DNA of 64,000 nt from Bryobacteraceae bacterium (GTDB taxonomy: Bacteria; Acidobacteriota; Terriglobia; Bryobacterales; Bryobacteraceae), in assembly GCA_026002855.1 (NCBI GenBank), contig BPGD01000001.1:3976001-4040000 (forward strand). Reading direction: 5' to 3'. Positions within the stretch are counted from its first letter, which is position 1; each line of letters begins with the position of its first letter. Both the position numbers and the translations under genes were made by a program. Below the pieces are notes generated by a model. It was given only the letters and a program-made list of their open reading frames with translations, was not told the DNA's origin and ran no database searches. Positions 16,354 to 25,089 of this stretch are shown piece by piece.

Positions 16354-18189
16354 ATGGGTTCATCGGCGCCTTCCCTGCCCGAGGTCCATTCTTCCGTGCC
16401 CACCTCGTACCCGTCGCTGTGGAAGCGCATGTTTGCTTTCGCCGGGCCGGCCTACCTGGTCAGCGTCGGCTACATGGATCCGGGCAACTGGGCCACTGAC
16501 ATCGAGGGCGGCTCGCGTTTCGGCTACCGGCTGCTCTGGGTGCTGGTGGTCTCCAACCTGATGGCGATTCTGTTGCAGACGCTCAGCGCCCGTCTCGGCA
16601 TCGTCACCGGGCGCGATCTGGCCCAGGCCTGCCGCGAAGCCTACCCGCGGCCGGTGAGCTGGGCTTTGTGGGTGCTGGCCGAAATCGCCATTGCCGCCTG
16701 CGACCTGGCCGAGCTGCTGGGCGCCGCCATCGGCCTGAACCTCCTGTTCGGCCTGCCGCTGATTCTCGGTGTGGCTCTCACCGCGCTGGACACATTACTC
16801 ATCCTTTGGTTCGGCCGGCTTGGCATCCGGTTGCTCGAAAGCATCATTCTCGGCTTCATCACGGTCATCGCCGGCTGCTTCGTGATCGAAATCTTTCTGG
16901 CCCGCCCCGCCTGGGCCGAGGTGGCCGCCGGACTGTTGCCCAGGCTCGACGCAGGCAGCCTGTACGTCGCCGTGGCCATGCTGGGTGCCACGGTCATGCC
17001 GCATAATCTGTATCTGCACTCCTCGCTCGTCCAGACCCGCGCCTTTGCCGCCGACACCCGGTCGAAACGCCTCGCCTGCCGCTTCAATCTCGTGGATTCG
17101 GCCATCGCGCTGAACGGCGCACTGCTGGTCAATGCTGCCATCCTGATATTGGCCGCCTCGACGTTCTATCGGCACGGAATCGTGGTGACCGAAATCCAGC
17201 AGGCCCATCGGATGCTGGAGCCGCTGCTGGGCACGACGCTGGCCGGTGCCGCCTTCGCCCTCGCCCTGCTGTTCAGCGGGCAGTCTTCCACCATCACCGG
17301 GACAATGGCCGGCCAGATCGTCATGGAGGGGTTTCTGAACTTCCGAATGCGGCCCTGGCTGCGGCGCCTGATCACGCGGGCTGTGGCGGTCGTCCCGGCA
17401 GCGCTCACCATTCACTTCGCCGGCGATGCCGGTGCCTTCCGGCTGCTGATCCTCAGCCAGGTCGTGCTCAGCCTGCAACTGCCTTTCGCCATCGTCCCGC
17501 TCATCCGCTTTACCTCGGACCGCCGCCGGATGGGCGAGCTGGTCAGCGCCGGCTGGGTGCGCGCCCTGGGCGGTGCCTGCGCCGTGCTGATCGTCGGCCT
17601 GAACCTCTGGCTGGCCTGGTCCGAGCTCCGGGGTCTGCCCCTGTGGAGTTCCGTGCCGCTGATCGCTCCACTCACCGCCCTGCTGGTCTATGTTGCCGTG
17701 GCCCGGCCGCGCGACCGCGCCGTCACGGTGATGCCCGAAGCGCGCGAACTGGCCTTCGCCGAGCCTGTCTACCGCCGGATTCTCGTCCCGGTCGACCATA
17801 CGCCGCTCGATCGTGTCGCGCTGGCTCACGCCGTGGCGCTGGGCAAGCCGCATGGCGCCGTAATCCACTTACTACACGTTGAGGAAGGTGTCGCCAGCCA
17901 GGTCTATGGCGACGAAGCCAGGACAGCCGAGGTTGAGCTCGGCCGCCGCTATTTCGAAGAACTGGCGCACGCCGTCCGGCTCGCCGGCCTTCCAGCAGAG
18001 CTTGAGATCCTGCACGGCAAGGAAGTGAAGTCACTGATCATCCATGCCGCGCGCCGCATCCGGCCGGATCTGATCGTGATGGGGGCGCACGGTCATCGCG
18101 GCCTCATGGATCTGGTCTTCGGCGCAACCATTAACGAGGTCCGCCACGGAGTGGACGTCCCGGTGCTCGTGGTCCGGATGCCCGCCTGA
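16354..18189 (+). CDS. NRAMP divalent-metal transporter fused to a UspA domain
   Basis: Residues about 20-455 are an NRAMP transporter with the metal-binding motifs DPGNWATD in helix 1 and MPHNLYLHSS in helix 6, and about 11 membrane spans; these carry Mn2+ or Fe2+ with protons. Residues about 475-611 are a cytoplasmic universal-stress-protein domain (RILVPVDHTPLDR, then the ATP signature GAHGHRG followed by GATINEV). The fusion suggests that nucleotide or stress state gates metal uptake. Start ATG 16354 was chosen after a -10-like TACACT; an earlier in-frame ATG lies inside the upstream gene. It starts 8 bp after the YfhO-like gene. Confidence 0.9.
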   Translation: MGSSAPSLPEVHSSVPTSYPSLWKRMFAFAGPAYLVSVGYMDPGNWATDIEGGSRFGYRLLWVLVVSNLMAILLQTLSARLGIVTGRDLAQACREAYPRPVSWALWVLAEIAIAACDLAELLGAAIGLNLLFGLPLILGVALTALDTLLILWFGRLGIRLLESIILGFITVIAGCFVIEIFLARPAWAEVAAGLLPRLDAGSLYVAVAMLGATVMPHNLYLHSSLVQTRAFAADTRSKRLACRFNLVDSAIALNGALLVNAAILILAASTFYRHGIVVTEIQQAHRMLEPLLGTTLAGAAFALALLFSGQSSTITGTMAGQIVMEGFLNFRMRPWLRRLITRAVAVVPAALTIHFAGDAGAFRLLILSQVVLSLQLPFAIVPLIRFTSDRRRMGELVSAGWVRALGGACAVLIVGLNLWLAWSELRGLPLWSSVPLIAPLTALLVYVAVARPRDRAVTVMPEARELAFAEPVYRRILVPVDHTPLDRVALAHAVALGKPHGAVIHLLHVEEGVASQVYGDEARTAEVELGRRYFEELAHAVRLAGLPAELEILHGKEVKSLIIHAARRIRPDLIVMGAHGHRGLMDLVFGATINEVRHGVDVPVLVVRMPA

Positions 18190-18220
18190 GGCCCAAACTG
18201 GGACACGAGGGAACCGGATG

Positions 18221-18275
18221 TGTCAATTCGACCCAGCGCAGGCACGATGCCGGGACGTAAGTCATTGAATTGACA
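18221..18275. repeat. 9-bp inverted repeat, 37-nt spacer
   Basis: TGTCAATTC at 18221-18229 is matched perfectly by GAATTGACA at 18267-18275. The right arm contains a -35-like TTGACA facing the next gene, and the left arm contains one facing the other way. It could be an operator or a small mobile-element scar. Confidence 0.4.
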
Positions 18276-18320
18276 GGCTACAGAAACTGGCACAGTGCGT
18301 GCCGTCTCCCCAGTGAAGCG

Positions 18321-18863
18321 ATGCGCCGTCTGGTGTCTATCTTCGCTGCCCTGCTCTTCAGTCTGAGCCTGCTCGCGACCACGCTTGAAAAGCTCAGCCT
18401 GGACGAGATGGTGCAGAAGTCGACGGCCGTTGTGCGGGCGCGCTCGACGGGATCGTCCACCGTATTGCGCGGCTCCATGATCTACACCGTCTATCGGCTT
18501 CAGGTGGCCGAAGTGCTGAAGGGGGCCATGAGCCCGGGCGCGGCGGAGGTCTATGTTCCTGGGGGGACATACGGGCGCTACCGGCAGAGCATCTCGGGGG
18601 CGCCGGTGCTGGAGCCGGGCGTCGAGTACGTCCTTTTTTTGTGGGCCAGCCCGCGCGGCCTGGTGCAGGTGATCGGGCTGAGCCAGGGTGTCTTTGAGAT
18701 CAAGCAATCCGCTTCCGGCGACCCGCTGCTCGTGCGCGGCCGGATTGAGGCCGATTTTGTAGATTCCAACGGACGCGCGGTGGCCGATGCAGGGATGCGT
18801 GTTTCGCTGGGCAGCCTGCGCGAGGCGCTACGGCGGGCCTCAGCGGCGAGGGAGGCGCAATGA
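18321..18863 (+). CDS. Secreted protein of unknown function, partner of a metzincin
   Basis: The 180-residue protein has a signal peptide (MRRLVSIFAALLFSLSLLAT) and a mostly beta region with alternating hydrophobics (STAVVRARSTGSSTV, YRLQVAEVLKG, EVYVPGGTYGRYRQ, VEYVLFLWAS). This pattern is seen in small acidobacterial exported proteins. I do not recognise a named domain. Its stop overlaps the start of the secreted metalloprotease by 4 nt (ATGA), so the two are translated together, and it may be an inhibitor, chaperone or adaptor for that enzyme. Start 18321 was preferred over 18270 because the signal peptide begins there. Confidence 0.75.
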   Translation: MRRLVSIFAALLFSLSLLATTLEKLSLDEMVQKSTAVVRARSTGSSTVLRGSMIYTVYRLQVAEVLKGAMSPGAAEVYVPGGTYGRYRQSISGAPVLEPGVEYVLFLWASPRGLVQVIGLSQGVFEIKQSASGDPLLVRGRIEADFVDSNGRAVADAGMRVSLGSLREALRRASAAREAQ

Positions 18864-21334
18864 GACACCGGCTGGCGGCCTTGGTCCTGCTGCTCGCGTG
18901 GCCTGCCGCCGCCTATTATCACTTTGTCCGGTACCCTTCCTCCACCCCGCCCTATCAGCCGATCTACGACCGTTTCGACCTCCGTTCTCTGCCTGGAAAA
19001 GCGGTTCCTTACCTGATTACGCTGAACGGGCCGCTTACGCTGACCGCCGGCGACAGCGAGGCGGCAGTGCTCAGCCAGATCAGGGCCGCAGCAGCCGTCT
19101 GGAGCGGGGTCGCCACGGCTGACATCCGGCTCGTCTTTGGCGGATTTCGTGATGGGAATGGCGACATGGCCTCTCCGTTCATTCAGGTGGAGTTCACTGA
19201 CGAACTTCCGCCGGGGGTGATCGCTCAGGGCGGCCCGGTGGCGCGGCTCGATCCGGTGGAAAGCCCGGACGGGACGTTCACGCCGATCGCCCGTTCGCTG
19301 TTGCGCCTGCCGAAGGATCTGACATCACGGCCGAGCTGGTCGGAGCGTTTCTTTCTCACGGTGGTTCACGAATTCGGCCACACGCTGGGCCTGCAACACA
19401 GTTGGGCGTCGGGTGTGATGTCGACGGAGATCACCCGCGGCACCACCAAGGCACAGCCGCTGACGCAGGACGATATGGCTGCACTGTCGGTGCTGTATCC
19501 GGCGCCGGGCTTCCGCAAGACTACCGGAGTCATCACGGGACGGGTCACGCTGAATGGCCAGGGCGTGGCGCTGGCTTCGGTGGTGGCGATCATCTCGGGC
19601 CGCGCGGCTGTGAGCGCGCTCACTGCCCCGGATGGAACCTATCGCATTGAAGGACTGCTCCCCGGCAGTTATTTCGTCTATGCGCATCCGCTTCCGCCAG
19701 CCATTGCCGGCGAACCGTTGCCGGTGAACCTGTCTCTTCCGGAAACGCCCGGCGGCCGGATCCTGCCCGGTCCGGCTTTTCAGACGACCTTCTACCCCGG
19801 TACACCGGGGCCCGTGGCCACGGTCACGGTGGAAGCGGGCCGCCTGGTGGAGGGGGTGGATTTTCAGGTCTCGCAAACGAGCCGCGTGAACCTGCATTCG
19901 GTCCAGACATACTCGTTCTTCAACCGGAACGCGATCAAACCGGCGGTGCTGCAATCGACGTCCGATTGGCGCTCGATTGTATTCACGGGATACGGAGCCA
20001 GCACATTGGCTCCGGGACTGTCGGTTTCCTTCCTGAATGCGCCGGAGACGATTGTGCCTGGCAGCCTCCGGCAGTATTCGCAAGGCTACCTCCAGGCTGA
20101 CGTCAGCATTTCGCCATTTTCGGGAACCGGCCCCCGGCATCTTATCTTTCAGCTCGAGAGCGAGACCTACGTGCTTCCTTCGGGCGTCCTGATTTCCCGG
20201 AAGAACCCTCCGTCGATCACGTCCATCACGCCGCAACCGGACGGCTGGCTGCTTCTGGAGGGTTCCAGCCTCGAGGCGGCCACGGCCGTCTGGGTCGATG
20301 GAGTGCCGGCAAAGGCAAAGTTCTCCGACGGTTACCTCCTGGTTCTTCCACCGCCGGCTCCAGCCGGGCATCGCGGAGTGCTCACGCTGCTGAATCCGGA
20401 TGGGCAGAGTTCCCTGTTCGTTTCCGGAGACGCTTCCCCGGTCGTCTCTTACGCCGGGGCTGTGCCTCCCGTGGTGGAGGTGAACTCCCTGGAGATTCCG
20501 GCGGGGGCGGAGATGGCGGTAGAGATCCGGGGCAGCGGGGCCGATTTCCGCCAATGGACCCCCTGGCTGGCGACGGGAACAAGTGATGTCAGTGTCCGCA
20601 AGGTCTGGGCCACGGGCGCGCAGTCGGCCATCGCCTGGCTGGCCGCCAGTTCATCGGCCGCTCCCGCAGTGGTTCCGCTCAGCTCCGTGATCGGACTGGC
20701 GGTGGCCCGCCTGCCGCAGACACTGGCCGTGACTGCCGCCACTCCCACCCCATTTGTTCGAATGTCGGAGATGGGGAGCGAAAACCTCTTCCCGGGCGGT
20801 GCAGCGGTGCTTCCGGTGACAAATCTTCCGCCGACTGCAACGTTGGCCAACTCTTCCGCCGTGGTGGGCGGCGTGGCCGCTTCGGTCGTCAATATTTCCT
20901 CGGGTCTGGTGACGATCCAGATTCCGCACACTCTGAAGCCTGGCACCTATATGGTTCAGCTCTCCCTGGCTGGCGTGCAGGCCCTTCCGGCAGCTCTGGA
21001 AGTCCGGCCCATTCCGCCGATGATCCTGTACGCGCTGCGCGCCGATGGGAGCGTGGTTTCCGCATCGAACGCCCCACGGGTGGGGGAGACGGTTCGTCTG
21101 GTCGTAGGTCTTCTGGGGGACGAAACTGATATCCCGGCTGACAGCGTGATGGTGTATTCCGGCGACGTCCAGCACGCCGTCCTTGAAATCAGGCGCAACG
21201 AGAAGGACCCCGGGACATTCCTGGTGGAAATCCGGCTCTCCTCAGTGGAAACGTCTGGAGGCGCCATTCCGCTGACCATTGCCCGCAACGGCGTGGCCAG
21301 CCTGACGCCATACAACCTGCCGATAGCGCCGTAA
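18860..21334 (+). CDS. Secreted metzincin-type metalloprotease with Ig-like/TIG C-terminus
   Basis: The 824-residue protein has a signal peptide (residues 1-18). A matrixin-like catalytic domain carries the zinc motif HEFGHTLGLQHS (HExxHxxGxxH) near residue 171 and a Met-turn in SGVMS. A carboxypeptidase-regulatory-like Ig fold follows (GVITGRVTLNGQGVALASVV, APDGTYRIEGLLPGSYFV), then about 500 residues of beta sandwiches with TIG-like units (PPSITSITPQPDGWLLLEGS). It would be a secreted endopeptidase on proteins or peptidoglycan-linked substrates. The ATGA overlap with the upstream gene indicates an operon of two. The long tail probably mediates binding at the surface. Confidence 0.85.
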   Translation: MRHRLAALVLLLAWPAAAYYHFVRYPSSTPPYQPIYDRFDLRSLPGKAVPYLITLNGPLTLTAGDSEAAVLSQIRAAAAVWSGVATADIRLVFGGFRDGNGDMASPFIQVEFTDELPPGVIAQGGPVARLDPVESPDGTFTPIARSLLRLPKDLTSRPSWSERFFLTVVHEFGHTLGLQHSWASGVMSTEITRGTTKAQPLTQDDMAALSVLYPAPGFRKTTGVITGRVTLNGQGVALASVVAIISGRAAVSALTAPDGTYRIEGLLPGSYFVYAHPLPPAIAGEPLPVNLSLPETPGGRILPGPAFQTTFYPGTPGPVATVTVEAGRLVEGVDFQVSQTSRVNLHSVQTYSFFNRNAIKPAVLQSTSDWRSIVFTGYGASTLAPGLSVSFLNAPETIVPGSLRQYSQGYLQADVSISPFSGTGPRHLIFQLESETYVLPSGVLISRKNPPSITSITPQPDGWLLLEGSSLEAATAVWVDGVPAKAKFSDGYLLVLPPPAPAGHRGVLTLLNPDGQSSLFVSGDASPVVSYAGAVPPVVEVNSLEIPAGAEMAVEIRGSGADFRQWTPWLATGTSDVSVRKVWATGAQSAIAWLAASSSAAPAVVPLSSVIGLAVARLPQTLAVTAATPTPFVRMSEMGSENLFPGGAAVLPVTNLPPTATLANSSAVVGGVAASVVNISSGLVTIQIPHTLKPGTYMVQLSLAGVQALPAALEVRPIPPMILYALRADGSVVSASNAPRVGETVRLVVGLLGDETDIPADSVMVYSGDVQHAVLEIRRNEKDPGTFLVEIRLSSVETSGGAIPLTIARNGVASLTPYNLPIAP

Positions 21335-21477
21335 TTGAAAGCCTCGTACCCGCAAACGGCACAGCAGCGCTTCCGTTTTCGAGGGCCTTACTCGCTGTGG
21401 ATGTCCGCGTTTTTCCCGTCCGCGGCGGGTGACACGTCCATCGCTCCGCTGGAAGCACTGGCTGGCGGCGCAGCGAC

Positions 21478-24400
21478 TCACTTGCCGCGGCTCAGGCGGC
21501 GGAAGTATTCGGCCACGGCCTCGGCGTAACCGGCTGGTGCGCGCGCAGGCGCGGCCGCCCGCGGCGGAGCCGTTCGCTCGCCCAGCTCGCGGCGCAGTTG
21601 CAGCTCCACCTGCTCGAGTTGCGGGAGCAGTTCCTTTTCGATCCGCTCAGACAGCAAAGGGCTGCCGAAGCGTGCCGGATCCAGCCGCTGCATGCGGCCC
21701 AACAGGCGCTCCAGTTCTTCCCGCGTTTCATCGCTCACGGCGCCCTGCTCGCCCAACCGGCGGAGTTGCCTGAGTGCGTCCATCCAGGTATCGCGGGAGG
21801 TAGCGGTGTTGTTGGCCCGGTTCCAGTCCGGCTGGAGCGAGCCGTCATTCAGCGCTCCATAGTCGCCGCGCCAGAAGGACGTCTCGCCGCCTGCCTGCCG
21901 GCGCCGCCCCTGCGGATCCCCGGGGGTGGCAGCCTCGCCGGAGGGACCGCCGCGCTGGCCGTCCGCAAAGGCGCGTTCAGCCTGGCGGTCGCCGCGGCCC
22001 TGGCCATCCTGGCCCTGCTGGCCCTGCTGTCTCTCTTGTCCCTGCGGGTCCTGCTGGCCCCGTTGAGCCGTTTGGCCGGAGCCTCGCGGCTGTGCCTGGC
22101 TCCGCCCGGCGCGCGCCTGCTGTTCGAGCTGCTGACGGAGGTTTTCGATCTGACCGAGGGCGCGCTCGACCTGTTCGCGTTGTTGCTGGCCGCCGCCTTC
22201 GCGCCCGGCGAGCTGGCGCGCCTCCTCCACCTGCCGGTTCAGCCGGTCCAGCGCCTCGGTGACGACGCGCTCCCGCGGGCCGAGGTAGGGCCCGAGTCCG
22301 CGGCGGATCCATTCTGCCCCCAGCCGGAGACGGAGAGCGAGCTCGTCCTGCTGGGCCTCGCCCAACGCCTGACGGAGCCGCGAGGCCGCGCCTCGCCCCG
22401 CCCCGTCCAGTGCGCGAGCTGTCTCACGCATCTGTTGCTCCAGGCGCTGATAGTCCCGCAGCATCGCCTCTTTCTCGCGGGCGAGCCTTTCAGCGTCGGC
22501 AGCCGACCCGGCCGGCTGGCCAGGCTGCTGAGACTGCGGCCGGCTGCCGTCGGCCTGCGGAAAGAGTTTTCTCAACTGCTCTTCATAGCGTCGCTGCCGT
22601 TCGGCCAGCTCGGACGTCTGCCGGGAGAGAGCGTCCATGCGGTCGCCCGCCTCGCGCTGCCGCAACTGTGAGAGTTCGTTCAGGGCCTGCCCGATGCGCT
22701 CTGCGGCACGGCGCGCGCTGTCCTGCGCCTGGGATCCCTGGGCGCCCTGCGCGCGGCGCATGTCTTCCATGGCGCGTTCCAGCTCCTGCCGGGCGCGGCT
22801 GAGCCGAGCGCTCTGCGCGCTGTCGGGGCGGCCGGACGAAGACGACGAGGACTGACCGCTCTGGCCTCCCTGGGCGTTGCGGGACAGTTGCCCGCTCTGG
22901 CCGCGCTGGCTGCGCTCGAGCTCTTCCAGTTGCCGGCGGAGCTCTTCAGCCTCGCGGCGCAGCATCTCCTGCTGCCAGCGTTCGCGGAAGCTCTGCTCGT
23001 TGCGGCGTTGCTGTTCGGCCGCCTGCTGCTGGCGGCGGGCCAGCTCTTCGAGTTTCTTCAGGGCCTCGTCGATCTGCCGCTCACGGCTGGCAGCGCCGGA
23101 GGCGGTCTGCACGGTCTCATACTGGTTCTTCTCGAGATCGAGCTCCAGCTCGAACAGGCTTTCCAGGTCGCGCAACGCGCCGCCGCCGGAGCCGCGTCCG
23201 CCGCCCTGCTGGCCGAAGGCGACCTGGATCTGGCGGAACAGGCTTTCGGCGCGAAGCAGATTCTGGAGCGCCCGCTGTTCCGGCGACAGCGCCTCTCGCC
23301 AGGCCTGCGTGCGCAGCTTTCCGCTGGCCTCGCGCATCGCTTCAGACGCCTGCGTCATCAGCTCGGAAAACCGGCGCGACTCGTCGCTCATCGCCGCCAG
23401 TTGCCGGCTGCGCATGCGCTGCGCGAGCGACTGCGCCTGGGCCGCAATCTTTTCCTGGACACTCGAGAGAAACGCCGCGTCCTCCTGCGCCTGCGCGCGC
23501 GGCTTCGGCGAGCGGATCTGGTTCCAGGTGGCGGAGATGATCTCTTTCTGGCGCTGGACGATGTCCGCCTCCTGGTCTTCGCCCTCCATGCCGCCGGCGC
23601 CTCCCATCGTCTGAGACTGCTGGAACTCCCGTTCGAAGGGCTGCGCTTCGAGGAAAAAGATGTCGGTCTGCGCGGCGGCGCGCGCATCGCGGGCGGCGGC
23701 GGCCACGGCCACGATATCGCCCGGTTGAAGGCGGAAGTCCTCGAGCGCAATCATGGTGCGTCCGCGCGCTTCCCTGGCGCCGGCAGCGACGGGCAGCTTC
23801 ATGGTGCGCGGCTCACCGCCGTTGACGCTGTAAGTGATTTCGAGCGCGCGCAGGCCGAAGTCGTCGGCGGCCTCAGCCTCGATGGTGACTTCTTCGATGG
23901 GACTCACTCTCGAATCGCGTCCCGGCCGCAGCAGCCGCACCTCAGGGGCGCGGTCCGGCTGGGCCTCAATAAAATAGTCTTCCGTCAGCCGCACCGGCGC
24001 GCCGCCATCGAGAGCGGCAACGTAGTAGGCCCCATCGCGCCGCACTTCCATCTGCGCCCGCAAAAGGCGCGCGCCCGCGGGGGTCAGCTTCAACCGCGTG
24101 CCATCGTCGAGCTGAAGAATGCCCTCAGCCAGCGGCCGGTCCGTCTGGATTTCCAGCTCGGCCACGGTGTTTTCGATGGCACGCACATCGCCGCCCGGAT
24201 CCTCCACTTTGTCCGGCAGACCGAGCCAGGCCGGATAGCGGTAGCGGACGCGGATCTTTTCGATGCGCGGCAGATCAATGACCGTCAGCCGATAGACGGG
24301 CGAGCGCATGCGTCCGGCATCCACCTGATATTCGACATCGTCGTTGATGCCCGCGAGCAGGAACACGTGGCCCGGGCCGGCCGGATTGGGCTCCATGGGA

Positions 24401-25089
24401 AGCGACTCCCACTGCGCCGCGCCCGCACGGCGCAGACGGATGCGAACGGCTGACGTGTCCAGACCGGCGGTGATGGCTTCAATGGCCTGATCGCCGCCGC
24501 GGCGCACTTTCGCGTGGCCGGGCCGGACGACGAGCTGGAACAGCGGCTGCTGTCCGGCGGGCGGGCTGCCGGCCCACAGGAGGCGCGCGCCATAGCCGAG
24601 CGTGCCGGGCGCACCGACCGCGAGCCAGACCAGCACGGCAACGGCGGCAGTGGCAACGACGGAAGCGGCGGCGACCACCCGGCGGCCGACGAGCTCGCGC
24701 GGGGGAATGGTTTCGGCCAGGCCGAGCGCCTCCTCGGCGACAAGTTCGGCCAGAGGCGATTCGGCCGCCGCGCCGGCCAAGGTAGCGGCGCGCTGCTCGA
24801 GCCCCGCGAGTTTCCGTTCCGCCAGCCGGGCCGCGCTCAGGCGGCCGATGCGGAGCCAGGGCACCAGAACCCCGAAAACGAGGGTTGTCCCGGCCGCAAC
24901 GACCAGCGCCAGCCGACCGGCCAGCAGCACCCAGGGTTCAAACGCCAGCCGCAGCCCAAACCACGCTGCGGCCAAAGTAACCCCAAGCAGCACGCCTGCC
25001 ACCAGCGCAGCGCCAATGGCAAAGGCCCGCCAGCGGAGCTCGCGTTCCACCGCGCCAAGCCAGGCAAAGAACCTTTCCCGTGCGCTCAT
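21478..25089 (-). CDS. DUF4175-like large membrane protein with Gln/Arg-rich coiled coil
   Basis: The 1203-residue last gene of the MoxR operon has two or three membrane spans in residues 20-75 and another near 155-175, a beta-rich middle part, then coiled coil from about 560 to 1130 that is very rich in Q, R, E and G (QQQRREQ, GQSGQSSSSSSG). A conserved-looking C-terminal part has ERIEKELLPQLEQVELQLRREL and ends YFRRLSRG. This is the DUF4175 architecture, found next to MoxR/DUF58/VWA genes. Start at 25089 overlaps the preceding stop as ATGA; the 49 codons further upstream belong to another frame. It is likely a membrane scaffold of the complex. Confidence 0.8.
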   Translation of the reverse strand: MSARERFFAWLGAVERELRWRAFAIGAALVAGVLLGVTLAAAWFGLRLAFEPWVLLAGRLALVVAAGTTLVFGVLVPWLRIGRLSAARLAERKLAGLEQRAATLAGAAAESPLAELVAEEALGLAETIPPRELVGRRVVAAASVVATAAVAVLVWLAVGAPGTLGYGARLLWAGSPPAGQQPLFQLVVRPGHAKVRRGGDQAIEAITAGLDTSAVRIRLRRAGAAQWESLPMEPNPAGPGHVFLLAGINDDVEYQVDAGRMRSPVYRLTVIDLPRIEKIRVRYRYPAWLGLPDKVEDPGGDVRAIENTVAELEIQTDRPLAEGILQLDDGTRLKLTPAGARLLRAQMEVRRDGAYYVAALDGGAPVRLTEDYFIEAQPDRAPEVRLLRPGRDSRVSPIEEVTIEAEAADDFGLRALEITYSVNGGEPRTMKLPVAAGAREARGRTMIALEDFRLQPGDIVAVAAAARDARAAAQTDIFFLEAQPFEREFQQSQTMGGAGGMEGEDQEADIVQRQKEIISATWNQIRSPKPRAQAQEDAAFLSSVQEKIAAQAQSLAQRMRSRQLAAMSDESRRFSELMTQASEAMREASGKLRTQAWREALSPEQRALQNLLRAESLFRQIQVAFGQQGGGRGSGGGALRDLESLFELELDLEKNQYETVQTASGAASRERQIDEALKKLEELARRQQQAAEQQRRNEQSFRERWQQEMLRREAEELRRQLEELERSQRGQSGQLSRNAQGGQSGQSSSSSSGRPDSAQSARLSRARQELERAMEDMRRAQGAQGSQAQDSARRAAERIGQALNELSQLRQREAGDRMDALSRQTSELAERQRRYEEQLRKLFPQADGSRPQSQQPGQPAGSAADAERLAREKEAMLRDYQRLEQQMRETARALDGAGRGAASRLRQALGEAQQDELALRLRLGAEWIRRGLGPYLGPRERVVTEALDRLNRQVEEARQLAGREGGGQQQREQVERALGQIENLRQQLEQQARAGRSQAQPRGSGQTAQRGQQDPQGQERQQGQQGQDGQGRGDRQAERAFADGQRGGPSGEAATPGDPQGRRRQAGGETSFWRGDYGALNDGSLQPDWNRANNTATSRDTWMDALRQLRRLGEQGAVSDETREELERLLGRMQRLDPARFGSPLLSERIEKELLPQLEQVELQLRRELGERTAPPRAAAPARAPAGYAEAVAEYFRRLSRGK

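Noticed and set aside
22888-24453. 521-codon plus-strand frame rich in Leu and Ala
   Set aside because: It is antisense to the DUF4175-like gene. The apparent helices arise from reverse-complemented Gln/Arg/Glu codons.
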